Below, piece by piece: positions 47,031 to 58,492 of a stretch of 64,000 nt of DNA. Numbering within the stretch: position 1 is the first letter of the stretch; the number at the start of each line of letters is the position of its first letter. A program made the translations under genes and the position numbers. The notes under the pieces were generated by a model. It had not been told where the DNA came from. It made no database searches and saw only the letters and a program-made list of their open reading frames with translations. The DNA comes from Quercus robur (taxonomy: Eukaryota > Streptophyta > Magnoliopsida > Fagales > Fagaceae), in contig NC_065536.1 of assembly GCF_932294415.1 (NCBI RefSeq), positions 51,906,354 to 51,970,353 on the forward strand. The letters run 5' to 3'.

Positions 47031-47903
47031 TATTAGGTTCTAAAGATTTATGATTAAATATTTAGAATCATATTTTAAATGTGTTAGCAAACCGAGAACA
47101 AAACATGTCTAGTCTATGTATTAAGCAATGCTTAACAATATAGGTTTCAAGCTTCAAGTTTAGCTAACTGCAGAAAAAGGGAGTTAATTTCAGTTAAGCT
47201 CGACTGATCTAGAAATTAACTTGATCGATTGAGAATCGTAGATATCAGATTCTGCAGAAGTTTTAAACAAGGCCCAAGCCCGTAAAAACATTTAGGGCTT
47301 CATTCTAATTAATTAACATATAAAAGAGAAACCCTAGCTACGTTTTTCAGACTTTTGGAAGATTTGTGTGTTACTCTTTGTGAGATTTGAGAGGTTTTGT
47401 TCATTCTAACTACACAAGAATTTACTGGTGTAAGATCTACAATCAAGTGGTGGTAGAACCTAGCTGCTGCTACAAGATCATTACTGCTGGTGATCTGAAA
47501 TCTTTGAGTGGGATCTCAAAGTCACAAGTAAGAGTGCTTGTGTTGCTGTAAATCCGAGAGGAGTCTGTGGAATTGGAGATTGCATGTGGTCGTGTCAGTA
47601 AGTTACTACATGAGGTAGCAATAGATTTAGGGTTAAATCTTTTGTAAAAATTTCAATTCTCTTATAGTAGATTTATTTTACCTTGAGGATAGATAAGTCA
47701 AATCATTCACAGGTTTTACCTTGAAACGGTTTGTTTCGTCCGTTTTCCTAAGTCATCATATCGTGGTGTTATTTACTTTTCTGCATTTGTGCATGATATG
47801 ATATATGTTTGTTTAACCTAAATCTGAATAATAAACCTAATAAATAACTTAGTTAATTAATTAAGTTAAACAATCTAATTTAAGGGGTCTAAATGAACAA
47901 ACA
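47031..47903 (+). repeat. 3' LTR of element D
   Basis: Starts TATTAGGTTCTAAAG after the polypurine tract and ends GAACAAACA. It is 873 bp, equal in length and similar in sequence to the LTR of element C. Confidence 0.85.
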
Positions 47904-49539
47904 AAATTTATTTCAATGGGATGTTTATTGTCGCTTATTAAGAATATGGATTCCTTCGTGAGGAATAGTGTTCCTAAGACGCTACGTGCAATACCCAACA
48001 TACGAAGGTATTGACATACAATATCTCACTCCAGTATACATTAAAGTAACATACATTAATTTCACCTTTTTTTTTTTTTTTTTTGGCTGAAACACATTAA
48101 TTTCACATTTGAGTTCACATTCCTCTCAAAATTGATATTTATTACATATAGCAGTCGTGACATCATTAATTTGTTCATGTGATAGTTATTTAGAGAAAAA
48201 AAAATTCATAGTGGTTAATTTTTCATCATGATTGATATGGTGGAGACTTCTGTAATTAAATACCTAATTTCATCACCGACCACCAACTATAGTTCATGAG
48301 TTTACAAGGAATTGTGATTTTTATTTCCTATATGTGACTCTTATTTCTATACCTAAATCACATTCAATGCATCTCATGAACTAACATAATGTCTAATGAT
48401 AATTTAATTATCATATAATAAAACATTTTTAGAGATTAAATAACGTGATACGAATTGGATTTTAAGTCACAATACCCAACAAGTTTACCTAGCTCGGTTT
48501 TGAGATATGGAAACGTTGAGGCCATTCTTTTATATTCGTGGCTACAAAATTCAATCTCATGATTTGCTCCGTATTGCCCACTTAGACCCCATGGTCCACA
48601 AAATGTCTACATCACGAGCTTAGTTCATAACTCTCATTCTTATGCATCATAAATATGGCTCAAGACCCCTATTTCTTTTGCTTCGCATATAGGGCTCAAT
48701 GCCCTTACTTTTTTACTTCACAAAATAAGACTCAGGAGTCATGACCCCCTTCTTCTTCTTCTTCTTCTTCTTCTTCTTCTTCTTCTTCATTTTTTTTTTT
48801 TTTTCTTTTGAGAATCATGAGAAGAATAGTAGTTAATATAATATAGTTGAGCTCATTCCAATTGAGTTAGGTCTTTTGGGTTAAGTGTGTCTTTATATAT
48901 TTTATTAACCACTCAAAAAGACACCCCAATATGTTTATCTCCCTAGCTTCTTCTGGGTATTCAAAGATATCTAAATAGCCTTATTTCTTAGAATTGTTTT
49001 TTTTAAAAATAATAAAAGAAAAGAAGACAAAGTTCTTGCCCATGTGGAATATGCAAAAACAAGTTACAATACTGTTGAACTTGAAATTACTTCAACTGCT
49101 CAATGTAGGTTAGTTCATTGTTTGATATGAGTTACTTTACTTTTACAATACTGTATTGCTTCACTATTACCTAGCTATTGTTTTATCGCTCTTCTCACTC
49201 TATTTTAAACCTATATTCATGCCCTACTTGGTAGATTGCATAAGGTAACATTAGGGTTGATTTAGCCACGAGAGAGAGAGAGATCACACAAAAAAAGTTT
49301 CAAACCCTAAATCTCTCTCGTTCACCGTCGTACTAGAATTCAAGAAGTAAATCCAAATACGTTATCTTTGGAGATTTGTTATCAAGGTTGAAGTCAAGAT
49401 TTTTTTCCAGTGTTGCTATTGCAGGGTAAAGCTTTAAGAGGTATAGAGTTCATATTTTTGGGTTGGCAAACCATGATCAAATGTAATCTATTTATAGTGT
49501 TTTTGGTGAGTCTTAAGTTTGTTAATTAAATGTGTATTT
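47904..49539. other. AT-rich intergenic DNA
   Basis: No gene recognised. Holds a short retroposition scar (48053-48106) and a (TTC)n microsatellite (48748-48790). Confidence 0.5.
48053..48106 (-). mobile_element. Tiny retroposed insert with target duplication
   Basis: ACATTAATTTCAC occurs at 48053-48065 and 48094-48106. Between lie a T-run and GGCTGAAAC (a poly-A tail on the minus strand). It looks like a severely 5'-truncated LINE or SINE copy. Confidence 0.65.
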
Positions 49540-50240
49540 TATAGTTCAAGATAAAGACCCAAGTCCAGCTTAAGAAAGACTAAAGTTCAGTGCAGGAAAA
49601 ACAAAGTTTCCCTAATTTTTATTGCAAACTTGATCAAATTGAAATTTTTTATTGTATTTCAACAACTAGTTTGATCGATTGAGATTCACGAATCAGCAAA
49701 AATCTAAAACGCAAAAAAAGCTCATAACTTGTCATTTCAAGCCCAATTCGTGATCCATTTGTTGCGCTATTTAAAGGCCATCATAAGCCATCCTTATAGA
49801 GGCTTTTTTGAGAGACAAATTACTGTTTGTGCGGCTAGGGTTTGTATGACCATGTTTCTCTTAATCTCACAATACTAGCGACATTTAAGTAGATCTAAGC
49901 CTCCATCTATTCAACCTGTGAGAGTTCGAGAGCATATAGAGAAAATTAAAACAATGTTGCTGCTGCCATAATATTTGTAGATCTATATGAAGCCATGGAG
50001 CAAACAAGCAATCTAGTCTACAACAATTGTTGGTCTAAACCTTCAAGTGGACTTCTTGGAGCCACAAACAAGAAAGTTTATGTGCAATCAGTTAGCTAAA
50101 ATTGGTGATTATAATCTTTGGGAGTCGATCTTAGAGTCACAAATAAGAGAGTTCATGTGCAACAATCCATAATAAAAGAATCTATGGATTTGGAGCTATA
50201 TGCATACTACATGAGGTAGCAGTAGATTTAGGATAGGATA
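49540..50240 (+). repeat. Degraded LTR related to elements C and D
   Basis: The end reads like the LTR of D: a shared phrase TACATGAGGTAGCA-TAGATTTAGG, preceded by word pairs such as GGGATCTCAAAGTCACAA versus GATCTTAGAGTCACAA. Earlier text is too diverged to place the start safely. Confidence 0.45.
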
Positions 50241-51352
50241 TCCCCAATCACATTCTCCAAGATGATCTTGAGGACGCCACCAAAGATATAATTTGCACCA
50301 GCGCCACTATATCACTGCAAGCCAATATATGAAGGACTGACTTCATTTTCCCCTAGATGTTATTGCGAAAGAACATTACCATATCATTTGGCTCCACTTT
50401 TTAAAAATCCCTTGTCTTGCTCTAGGTGACCGTTCATTCCTGATTATTCACAATGTAAAACTAAAACACTGAGAGAAACACCTCCCCCGCCCAAAAAAAA
50501 ATCAGATGTACAAAAAGAGGAGAGATTGGAAATTTGCAATAACACTTACGTGAATATCATGGAAATCATTTATAACACAAAAGTAAGAGCAATATTACAA
50601 CCACAAACTATTTATAATAATTTTAGAAACTGATTTTTCATATAGACTCATTATTGCTATAACTTTTTTACTTTCCAATAACCCTTTACAACATCAACAA
50701 TTTGTAAATTGTTTTTTAAAAAAGTGTGTAACTCTAGTTTTTTTTTTTTTTTTTTTTTTGAGAAACGTGTAACTCTAGTTATTTTCCAAAAATAACTACC
50801 TGGATGCATAATCTCCATTCCCTTCTATAGAAAGAAAATCCCAGATATAAATACAAAAAGGATATAGAATTGGCAAATTATGGATTACTGGGACAAAGTA
50901 TTAAATGGGTTGAAGCATCACCACCATTTATTGCTAATAGTATACAGTTGAATGTAAATTCAAAATAAAGCAATACAAACTATTGTATCTCATAATAATA
51001 AAAAATACTTTAAGTATTACTGTTTACTCGCAAAAAAAAAAAAAAAAAAGTTTACCACACATTGGTGTTGTGTGTCTAATGTCTGCTGTTTATAATCCCA
51101 GTCTATAACTACAAATGTTAGGCCCATTTGTAGTTATATTCTGGGTATGTAATGTATTATAAATCGGGTTTAAAATACTTATATTACTATTTTCATATGT
51201 ATTTTAATAAGTATTACTGTTTATTAAAAAAAAAAAAAAACTTCAAAGAGAGATTCTATCTTTTAATATTAAAAAAAATTAACAAAAGAAGACGAAAAAA
51301 AATTCAAAGAAAGAGAGATCCTACCCAGTCATGTGAAAGCCGCAATGAAGTA

Positions 51353-51393
<41 letters not shown>

Positions 51394-51772
51394 CAAAAAA
51401 AAAAAAAAAAAAAACCTTCATTGATAGAGAGATCAAGTGGAAGTGGTGGTGAAGTCTAGAGATTCAAACCCGAAGTTTGGTCTTTTATGCTTCACAGCTA
51501 CATTGGCCAAATTTTGTGATTGGTTGGGACAAAAAACCCGAATAAGTATCATAAGTTAACTTTGAAGATAAACGATAGAGTATAAGTATTAAAAGTTAAT
51601 AACAGTTTTTCCTCGAAAGAAGTTAAGAACAATTAAAAATTAAAAATTTATGAGTAAAGCAATTAAAAAATTTTATTTGTAAATAAAGTAGTTTTATAGG
51701 AGTTAAAATGTGGGAGAGTGAAATTCAAACTTGTAACATGTATCTGCATTTCGGTTTAAACTTTAAATTAAA
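50241..51772. other. AT-rich intergenic DNA
   Basis: No gene recognised. Several A- and T-runs (51031-51048, 51357-51386, 51395-51414). One retroposition scar lies at 50726-50778. Confidence 0.5.
50726..50778 (-). mobile_element. Tiny retroposed insert with target duplication
   Basis: GTGTAACTCTAG at 50726-50737 and 50767-50778 flanks a T-run ending GAGAAAC. Same pattern as at 48053, 57835 and 62594. Confidence 0.7.
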
Positions 51773-52181
51773 CTAGTCACTAGTCCATGCGATGCACGGG
51801 AAAGCTATTGATAACTTCCCTAATATGAAAAAAAAATCAATATCATGGTGTAATTTATATACCAAACCAATAAAATCTATCACTTGCATGATAATAAAAT
51901 CTATCACACATGCACTGAGAAATCGTGATAACCAAGAGCTTGAAATCATATTTAAAATATATATAACTGATATAAGTACTATCCAATACAATTAATTACA
52001 CAAATATAGTTTTCATACTCATTCAATCAAATATCTTTCATAAATTATATTAATCATTCTTGATGTCCAAGATGTATCTAAATACTAACATTGCCAGTAA
52101 ACAAAGATGCTAGACCTTAATGGAATTGAAAAGGCAACATAATGCCGATTTACACCATTGCTAAAATCATCACTTTCCATT

Positions 52182-52215
<34 letters not shown>

Positions 52216-52354
52216 GGCTGTTGTGTTGCATCTCTTAAGAAGAATCTACCCTTTACATTTTTTTTTTTGATGTAATCAACCCATAACAAAATAGATGTAC
52301 CATGTTCAAAGCATGTACATTTGGGAGATTAAAAGTAAAGGAAAATGAACCCAT

Positions 52355-52432
52355 CTAAAGTTTTTTGCTCTTCCTCTTGATGTTGACTTTTCCAGCATCA
52401 TCTAGAATTAAATTTATATACTCCTCAAAACC
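52355..52432 (-). pseudogene. Sm protein E (SmE) exon fragment in Helitron 2
   Basis: After the acceptor TTACAG the frame reads GFEEYINLILDDAGKVNIKR, then KSKKL and a stop. It matches the Sm2-side segment of spliceosomal SmE better than the Helitron 1 copy does. Intron text on both sides is shared with Helitron 1, so both elements descend from one capture event. Confidence 0.8.
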
Positions 52433-53111
52433 CTGTAAGGCATAAAAATTAACTTTTGAACAAATTTACATGTATTCACTTAAAATTGTGAAAGATGCTA
52501 AAAATTAGGTTGATATCAGCCTTTTAACCAAAATTCAACATTTTAATGATGCACATCATTAGCAATTTTGCCATTGTTAGTTGCAACATATATCTTTTTA
52601 TTTGTGACAAATATGGTGCAATTTTGGCCATTAAATTTTAATCAAAAGCCATGATTAGAAATACTCATCATAAATGTGATTAAAAAACTGAAGCAGTAAA
52701 TTACAACCCTCTGCATGGTTTTTTGTTTTTTTTTTTTTAAAAGACTATCCTTAACATTTTATCTTCAAAACATTAAAATAGGGAATGCTGCAAAAATTTG
52801 GAATGATTTACCTATATATAGCTTAACCATACTTACTACTCCATATAATTCAAATCAAGACGTTTGATTTTCTCCCCTCATCACTCAAACAGATTATCAA
52901 CTAAAATTTTAAGAATTGCATTACATGCAAAACCCAGAAAAGCCCAACATTGAAAAGGACAAAATCAATAATTAAAAGTCTCTAAAAATCATTACCACCA
53001 TCATGCAATATACAATACAGCCACTTTTAATAAGCACTATGAGAAGCAAATATACAACAAAATACCTAATCTACAAAAATCTATAAAACTAAATCAAATA
53101 GCTGTTACTTA

Positions 53112-53180
53112 TCTAACTCTCTCACGGGAACCTCTATTTTTAATAAGATCATCAAGTGACATATCCAATTTAGTAGCCAT
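53112..53180 (-). pseudogene. First exon of an ALY/REF-type mRNA export factor
   Basis: Reads MATKLDMSLDDLIKNRGS from an ATG at 53180, followed by a possible donor GTGAGA. The L-D-M-S-L-D-D-(I/L)-I-K motif is the UAP56-binding motif at the N-terminus of ALY/REF (THO subunit 4) and related export adaptors. No RNA-binding domain exon was found nearby, so it is an isolated captured exon. Confidence 0.6.
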
Positions 53181-53855
53181 AAAATCAATAGCCAAAGAAA
53201 TAGTCTTTGAGAGAAAATTATTTTGTTTTCTTTAGGATAATCTCTTATGGGGTTTCTACGATTTTGATTAGCTTTATTGTTTTAGACTTGAATTTTCCTT
53301 CAATTCTTTATTTCTTATTGTTACCTAGCATTGGATGGATTACTCATTTATTGCTTAAAAGCAGCTTTTGATTTCAACTTCATATTTCTTACATAAACAG
53401 AAGTTACAGGACGTTCCCATGGAAGTTATTGATTGAAGTGTAATGTGTGTGTGTGTGTATACTGCCAATACACAAAGAAATGGAAGGCAACAACACAAAT
53501 CACTTCACTACCATTTCATTAATATTGAAGTTTCAAGGAAATCATCACAGTAACAAATCAGCGTGAACTGGACAGACCAATTTCATTACTGATTCATGTG
53601 CCTGTTAAAGTCTATTTATTAACCATGGTGGACCATACATCCCATTCACCTCAAGATTTTTAATGAGATTCCACCCATCTACGGTAGGTTATTCTAGGAG
53701 TCTTCCAATATATATCAAAAAGACAGTTTTATTTATGATCACAATTAAGCTCTTTATGATACATGATGCACAAATTATTCTAGATAGTGACAATAATAAG
53801 TTCTTAATTTATTTTGTTCACAATAAAATAATACAAACATGTGTAACATGTTTAC

Positions 53856-53945
53856 CTTGATGAAAAGATTGTATCTTTGACCCCAACTTGGATATTCTTG
53901 ATGCAGCCTAGTATTGGGAATTCAGCAATTCCCAAGGTCTCAGCC
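53856..53945 (-). pseudogene. Captured exon, perhaps tRNase Z
   Basis: A 90-bp segment with canonical borders (acceptor ACATAG, donor AAG/GTAAAC) stays open in one frame: AETLGIAEFPILGCIKNIQV, then GVKDTIFSSR. The words IKN-x-x-V-x-GV and DTI weakly recall a later part of short-form tRNase Z. The order relative to the exon at 55076 would fit, but the match is weak. Confidence 0.4.
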
Positions 53946-55075
53946 CTATGTAAGCCAAGAAAACATGATGTGAAATTAGCTGTAATGTAGATATGGTCAT
54001 ATACACCTTAACCTCAACACTATATAAAATTGTAACAAAAGAAACAAATAAATGATTTTTAAAAAAAAATAAACAGAACAAAGCAATACAAAGTTAAGAC
54101 TAATATAACCAAAGTGAAGACTATGAAATTTTGCATCAATGATGAGAAAGTTAAATATTTCAATTACATCGATAAGATAAGGAAAATCAAGAGAGCCCCA
54201 TTCAAACTATATATATGCTAGTGTTAGTACAGCCTCACATGTGGAGCATTTTCACTCATATATAGAGAACAACTTTAACATTGATAGTGTAAAGAAGTAG
54301 AGTCACTGAAACATTTACCATTTGAAAGAAATAGATATCGGCAAACAAAGAATAGATGAAAAAAATATCTTCAGAAACTAAGTAGGATTAAAAAATGAAA
54401 ATTATTACTAAATTGCTCCAGACATACAAAGTTCTTAAACAATTCAAGCCATATAGGTCCCAAGTTCAAGTGAAACAATTATTTTTGGCATTTTTGGGAA
54501 GTAACAATGGGGAAAGAAATACCCTTTCTTTATCTCAGATTTAGGCTTCTTATAAACTTCCTTTTCCTCTTTTTCTAACAAAGACAACACCACCTTAACA
54601 AAAACAGTTCCCATGAATAAAAATTCCTAAACAAATCTAAATATCCCCATAAGCAGAGCACTCAACAATAGGAGTGTAGGACTGCTATATTAATAGGAAG
54701 TATTTTCCTCAAAGTGAAAGCTTATCTGAAAAAATTCAGTGAACCCTTCACATTGAAGTTAAGATTCAAAATAACTTTCAGTAAGGATGGAAAGTTTTCT
54801 ATTAGATTTTTTTTCCTTGTACTTCCTAAGTGATGGAAAGTTTGGTTTAGGCATTTTTACAAATGCTTTGGGGAGCAAATAACATAGTCACCAACCAAAA
54901 TCTTCAACTTGTAGTACAACTTTAAACAAAATACAAATGTATAAATAGTTACTAAGTATTTAACATCTAACCACTGTAATTTATCACACACACAATGAAG
55001 TATACAAAAAATTTCCAATACCAAGAGCAATATAAACAAAGAGAAAGTAAGAAAAACACAGAAAATGACACTCAC

Positions 55076-55126
55076 AATGTGGTTCATGTGGGCGTGAGAG
55101 ATGCAAAAGAAGTCTTGCTGTATCGC
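55076..55126 (-). pseudogene. tRNase Z (short form) catalytic exon fragment
   Basis: A 51-bp exon with acceptor CTAGCAG and donor GTGAGT reads AIQQDFFCISHAHMNHI. It matches the metallo-beta-lactamase signature H-x-H-x-D-H in tRNase Z (x-Q-D-F-L-F-I-S-H-x-H-M-D-H-I). The metal-binding Asp is changed to Asn (GAC to AAC), so activity would be lost. It is part of Helitron 2. Confidence 0.7.
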
Positions 55127-55784
55127 CTGCTAGGGACAATGACCAATATTGAAAGCCAAATTAGGAGTATGCAAACTTATGCAGGTTTTGTGGCATGCAA
55201 TTGATAGATCCTTCACCAGTAACTTAGTTTTGGCTAACCAAAGCACCACAAATTTCCACATCTTCTCTTCCTGCCCTTACAGATGAAAAGTAGCTATTCG
55301 TAATTATGAGGTTGTATCACAGGAACAACATACTCTCCAATGATAAGTAAATGGTGTTATTCAATTTTCTCTCTAGAAAGACTTTAGGTTTGAATTCCTA
55401 TAATCCATTTATTGTAAACCCCAAAAAAAGGAAAGAACAGTTTAGGCATCTAAGATTGGTTCAAACATTGCGTGAATGTGTGCCTAACATGAACAAAGGT
55501 CTTCTTCAATAACTAATAAAATAAAAGTAATAAACCCTCCCTAGAAAACGATTTAAGAAGATGATGCTAAAATCATTAAATCAACAAATTTGGTCAACCA
55601 ACAAAGTTAGCAGCTTCAACTAAACTTGAACAAATCAAACCTAAAAAATAAGAGAGCCATATTGATACAACACTGAGGCCAATATTCATTCATAATTCAT
55701 TTACTAACCAAAAACAAAAACAAAAAAAACAAAAAAACAAATTAAGAAAATTAAGATTAATAAAGACAGATTTTCAGGGGTTAA

Positions 55785-55905
55785 CCCACCATGACACCAA
55801 CAAAGTCAGAATCGCCTTTGAAAAGGCTCGCACGACAGAATCTTCTTAACTTTCCCATCATTTTCTTGTGTTTCACTCCCATATAGTCTAAGCCAAGCTT
55901 CAATA
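55785..55905 (-). other. Exon-like segment in Helitron 2, origin unknown
   Basis: A less AT-rich stretch on the minus strand with a short open frame (MMGKLRRFCRASLFKGDSDF...). I do not recognise the parent gene. Confidence 0.3.
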
Positions 55906-56242
55906 ATTCCTATTTAATTTTTTAAAAAAAAATTTAACACCAATAACCTAGAGGTTAGAGGTCAGTTCGTGTTTTGTGTTTTTCAGGGAAAAGATGGAGG
56001 ATGAGAGAGAGTTGAAGAAGAAGCAGATATCTTCGATTTTGCACGGGTTCAACCTTAATTTACCAATTATCCAAATACCTAAATTAAAGAAAATCAAACC
56101 AAATCCAAGTACCTAAATCTAAGATAGCAAAAATTAAATCATAAAATACCTGCATTGGTAGTGGCTTTGGCGATATATGACGGTGGCGGCCGGAGGCTGG
56201 CACTTTTTGCCACTGAAGGAGTGAGAGAGTGACCATGGGCTA

Positions 56243-56480
56243 TGGTTTAGGGATTCTGAGAATTGAGAGAAGCAGAGAGAACAGCAAAGAAGAAAGAGTA
56301 TTCGGTCTCTCTGGAGCCTAAAATAAAAAGAAAAATAAAATAGTGAGAGAACGCAGAGCATCGGGTTGGGGATTCTGAGAATTGAGAGAAGCAGAGAGAA
56401 CGGAAAAGGAGAAAGAGTATTCGGTCTCTCTGGAGCCTAAAATAAAAAGAAAAATATAATAGTGAGAGAACGCAGAGCAT
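56243..56480. repeat. 119-bp tandem duplication at the 5' end of Helitron 2
   Basis: Two nearly identical copies (56243-56361 and 56362-56480) of a unit with CGCAGAGCATCGGG and TATTCGGTCTCTCTGGAGCC. The content looks like a captured gene leader. Confidence 0.85.
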
Positions 56481-56723
56481 CGGGTAGGGTTTTAAAAAAA
56501 TTTTATTATTATTTATTTATTTTTTTAATATTGTGCTGATGTGGAAATTTGTGGGAGTTTCAAAAGTTTCGGTTATATATATATATATATATAGAGAGAG
56601 AGATTCCACCTAGATATAAGAAGTTCAAATTACCTTTATACCCTCATTTATTTATTTCTTTGAATTAAATATCAAGGATGTTAAAGAGAATTGAAAAGTT
56701 GGTAACTAATTTTCTAAATCCTC

Positions 56724-56774
<51 letters not shown>

Positions 56775-57222
56775 GCTCTCAAGAAATCAAATGATAATGG
56801 AAGAATAATACTAAATAAATAAATATATAATAAATGTTTTCCATCAATTTAGTAACAGCCACAAAAAAGCTTTTTAGCAACATTTTAGCGAGAGATTTTT
56901 TTTTCTTTTTTCTTTTTTTCTTTTTTAAGTGCTTATCAGTTATCACATATAAGGATCAAAGACAAGGCTAAACCTAAACGCCGCAAGACCACAACAACAA
57001 CTTTAAAAAATAATAAAATTAATAGGGAGATCTCATAAAAGAAAATAATACACGCGCGTTATACACCCCTAAAGCCACAATAATCTTAGAGAGAGAGAGA
57101 GAGAGATGAAGAGACCATACCTCCAAATTTTGGAGTCACCAACAGACCCAAGGAGGAAAGGGTTAGCATTAAGAGAGACAAAGAGAACTCGACTAAGAGA
57201 ATTATTTGGTAAAACTTTTTTT

Positions 57223-57257
57223 TGGGGGGGGGGGGGGGGGGGGGTGTGGGGGGGGTA
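57223..57257. repeat. Long G-run
   Basis: About 22 G, then TGTG, then 9 G. It could form a G-quadruplex or be a sequencing slippage spot. Confidence 0.9.
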
Positions 57258-57692
57258 ACCCCTATAGCATTATGTTTTTTGCTATAGACCGGGTAAGTGA
57301 TCTATTTGTTTGTAATTTGGGTTTGCCTAAATGTTTTACTTATCCGGATTTTTGAATTTTTTTCTAGCGTTTTAGTTTATCTAAAGGATTATCTTGGTGT
57401 TCCTAGAGTAACCGGGCAAAAGGAATGGTTAGATAGGTTTTTTTTTTTTTTTTTTTTGAGTTTCATGGGTCAATTTGTAAAGCTTTTTGGGGGAGGGGGG
57501 GCAAGAATAGATATTAAGGGTCAAAATCTTAAATTCTGTATAAATATATATACTAAAATATATTTTTTCAAAAACTGGGATGGGGCCATGCTCCCCTCCC
57601 CCGCCCTAGTTTTTTATCACTCTCTTTTTGAACTACTCACCTATTCTCTTTCTCTCTCTATCCCTAACGAAGACAAGTCCTCGATTTATAGA

Positions 57693-58131
57693 CTAAGGGA
57701 GGTGTTGGTTTATTACAAATGTTACATGCCTATTGGTCATGACTACATGATAAAATCAAGTTTAATCAAATATTACATGCCTTATTTTTTATTGTTTCCT
57801 ATGCAATTGGGGACAATTATTTGCTATATACTTTTTTTTTTTTTTTTGAGAAATATTAATTTCTATATACTTTTTTTTAGATAGAATTTTTACTTTAACA
57901 TAATCTAATCTAAGGGAGGTGTTGGTTTATTACAAATGTTACATGCCTATTGGTCATGACTACATGATAAAATCAAGTTTAATCAAATATTACATGCCTT
58001 ATTTTTTATTGTTTCCTATGCAATTGGGGACAATTATTTGCTATATACTTTTTTTTTTTTTTTTTGAGAAATATTAATTTCTATATACTTTTTTTTAGAT
58101 ATAATTTTTACTTTAACATAATCTAATCTAA
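57693..58131. repeat. 217-bp tandem duplication
   Basis: Copy 1 at 57693-57909 and copy 2 at 57910-58131 are almost identical (CTAAGGGAGGTGTTGGTTTA start). They differ mainly in T-run length. Each holds a T-run plus GAGAAA insert flanked by CTATATAC, so the duplication came after that insertion. Confidence 0.92.
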
Positions 58132-58492
58132 GTGTATATATGGGTGAAATTTCTTCCTGAAAAATTGAATCTCGACCCTTGCCCCCAATACCCACAAGTA
58201 TTTATACTTATGAAGTGACCATTGCACCGAAGATGCGCGGTGGTTTAATTGCTATATACTTGAATTGTTGAAACGATTAAATCTTAATTGATTAATAATT
58301 GGCACAACCATGTAAAATTGATTAATTCATTCATCATTAACAACCTGATCGAAATAACCCAACAACTATAATTAATGTAATCTTTTTCTACAACACATTA
58401 CACACTTATTTTTTCTTTCTATTTCTTCCTTTAGCCTCATTAACAAATATATTACACACATACTTAAAATATCAAGGGATAAAAAGAGTATT

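Larger units (their letters stand above)
45869..47903 (+). mobile_element. Element D: 3' part of a copia-type element
   Basis: Contains the C-terminal half of an ORF2 (45869-46506), G-rich tracts (AAAAGAGGGAGTAG, AAGAGGAGTAG, TAGGAGGAG), the polypurine tract CAAAGGAGAAGATT (47017-47030) and a 3' LTR. The 5' part is lost at the junction with repeat R. The LTR matches element C. Confidence 0.8.
51773..56603 (-). mobile_element. Helitron 2 with exons of several host genes
   Basis: On the minus strand it begins TCTCTCTCTATATATA after a host A (56603) and ends GACTAG before a host T (51773). A slightly decayed hairpin (CCGTGC-ATC-GCATGG) lies just before the end. The terminal 30 bp align base for base with Helitron 1. 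It has no RepHel ORF. It carries a 119-bp tandem duplication near its start and exon pieces resembling tRNase Z, an ALY-type export factor and SmE. Confidence 0.85.
56604..58492. other. AT-rich intergenic DNA with simple repeats
   Basis: No gene recognised. Holds an (AAT)n array (56727-56772), a long G-run (57223-57257) and a tandem duplication (57693-58131). Confidence 0.6.

Noticed and set aside
57297..57884. 195-aa plus-strand frame with Phe and Gly runs
   Set aside because: Crosses a T-run, a G-rich stretch and part of the 217-bp duplication; no domain and no similar frame kept in copy 2.
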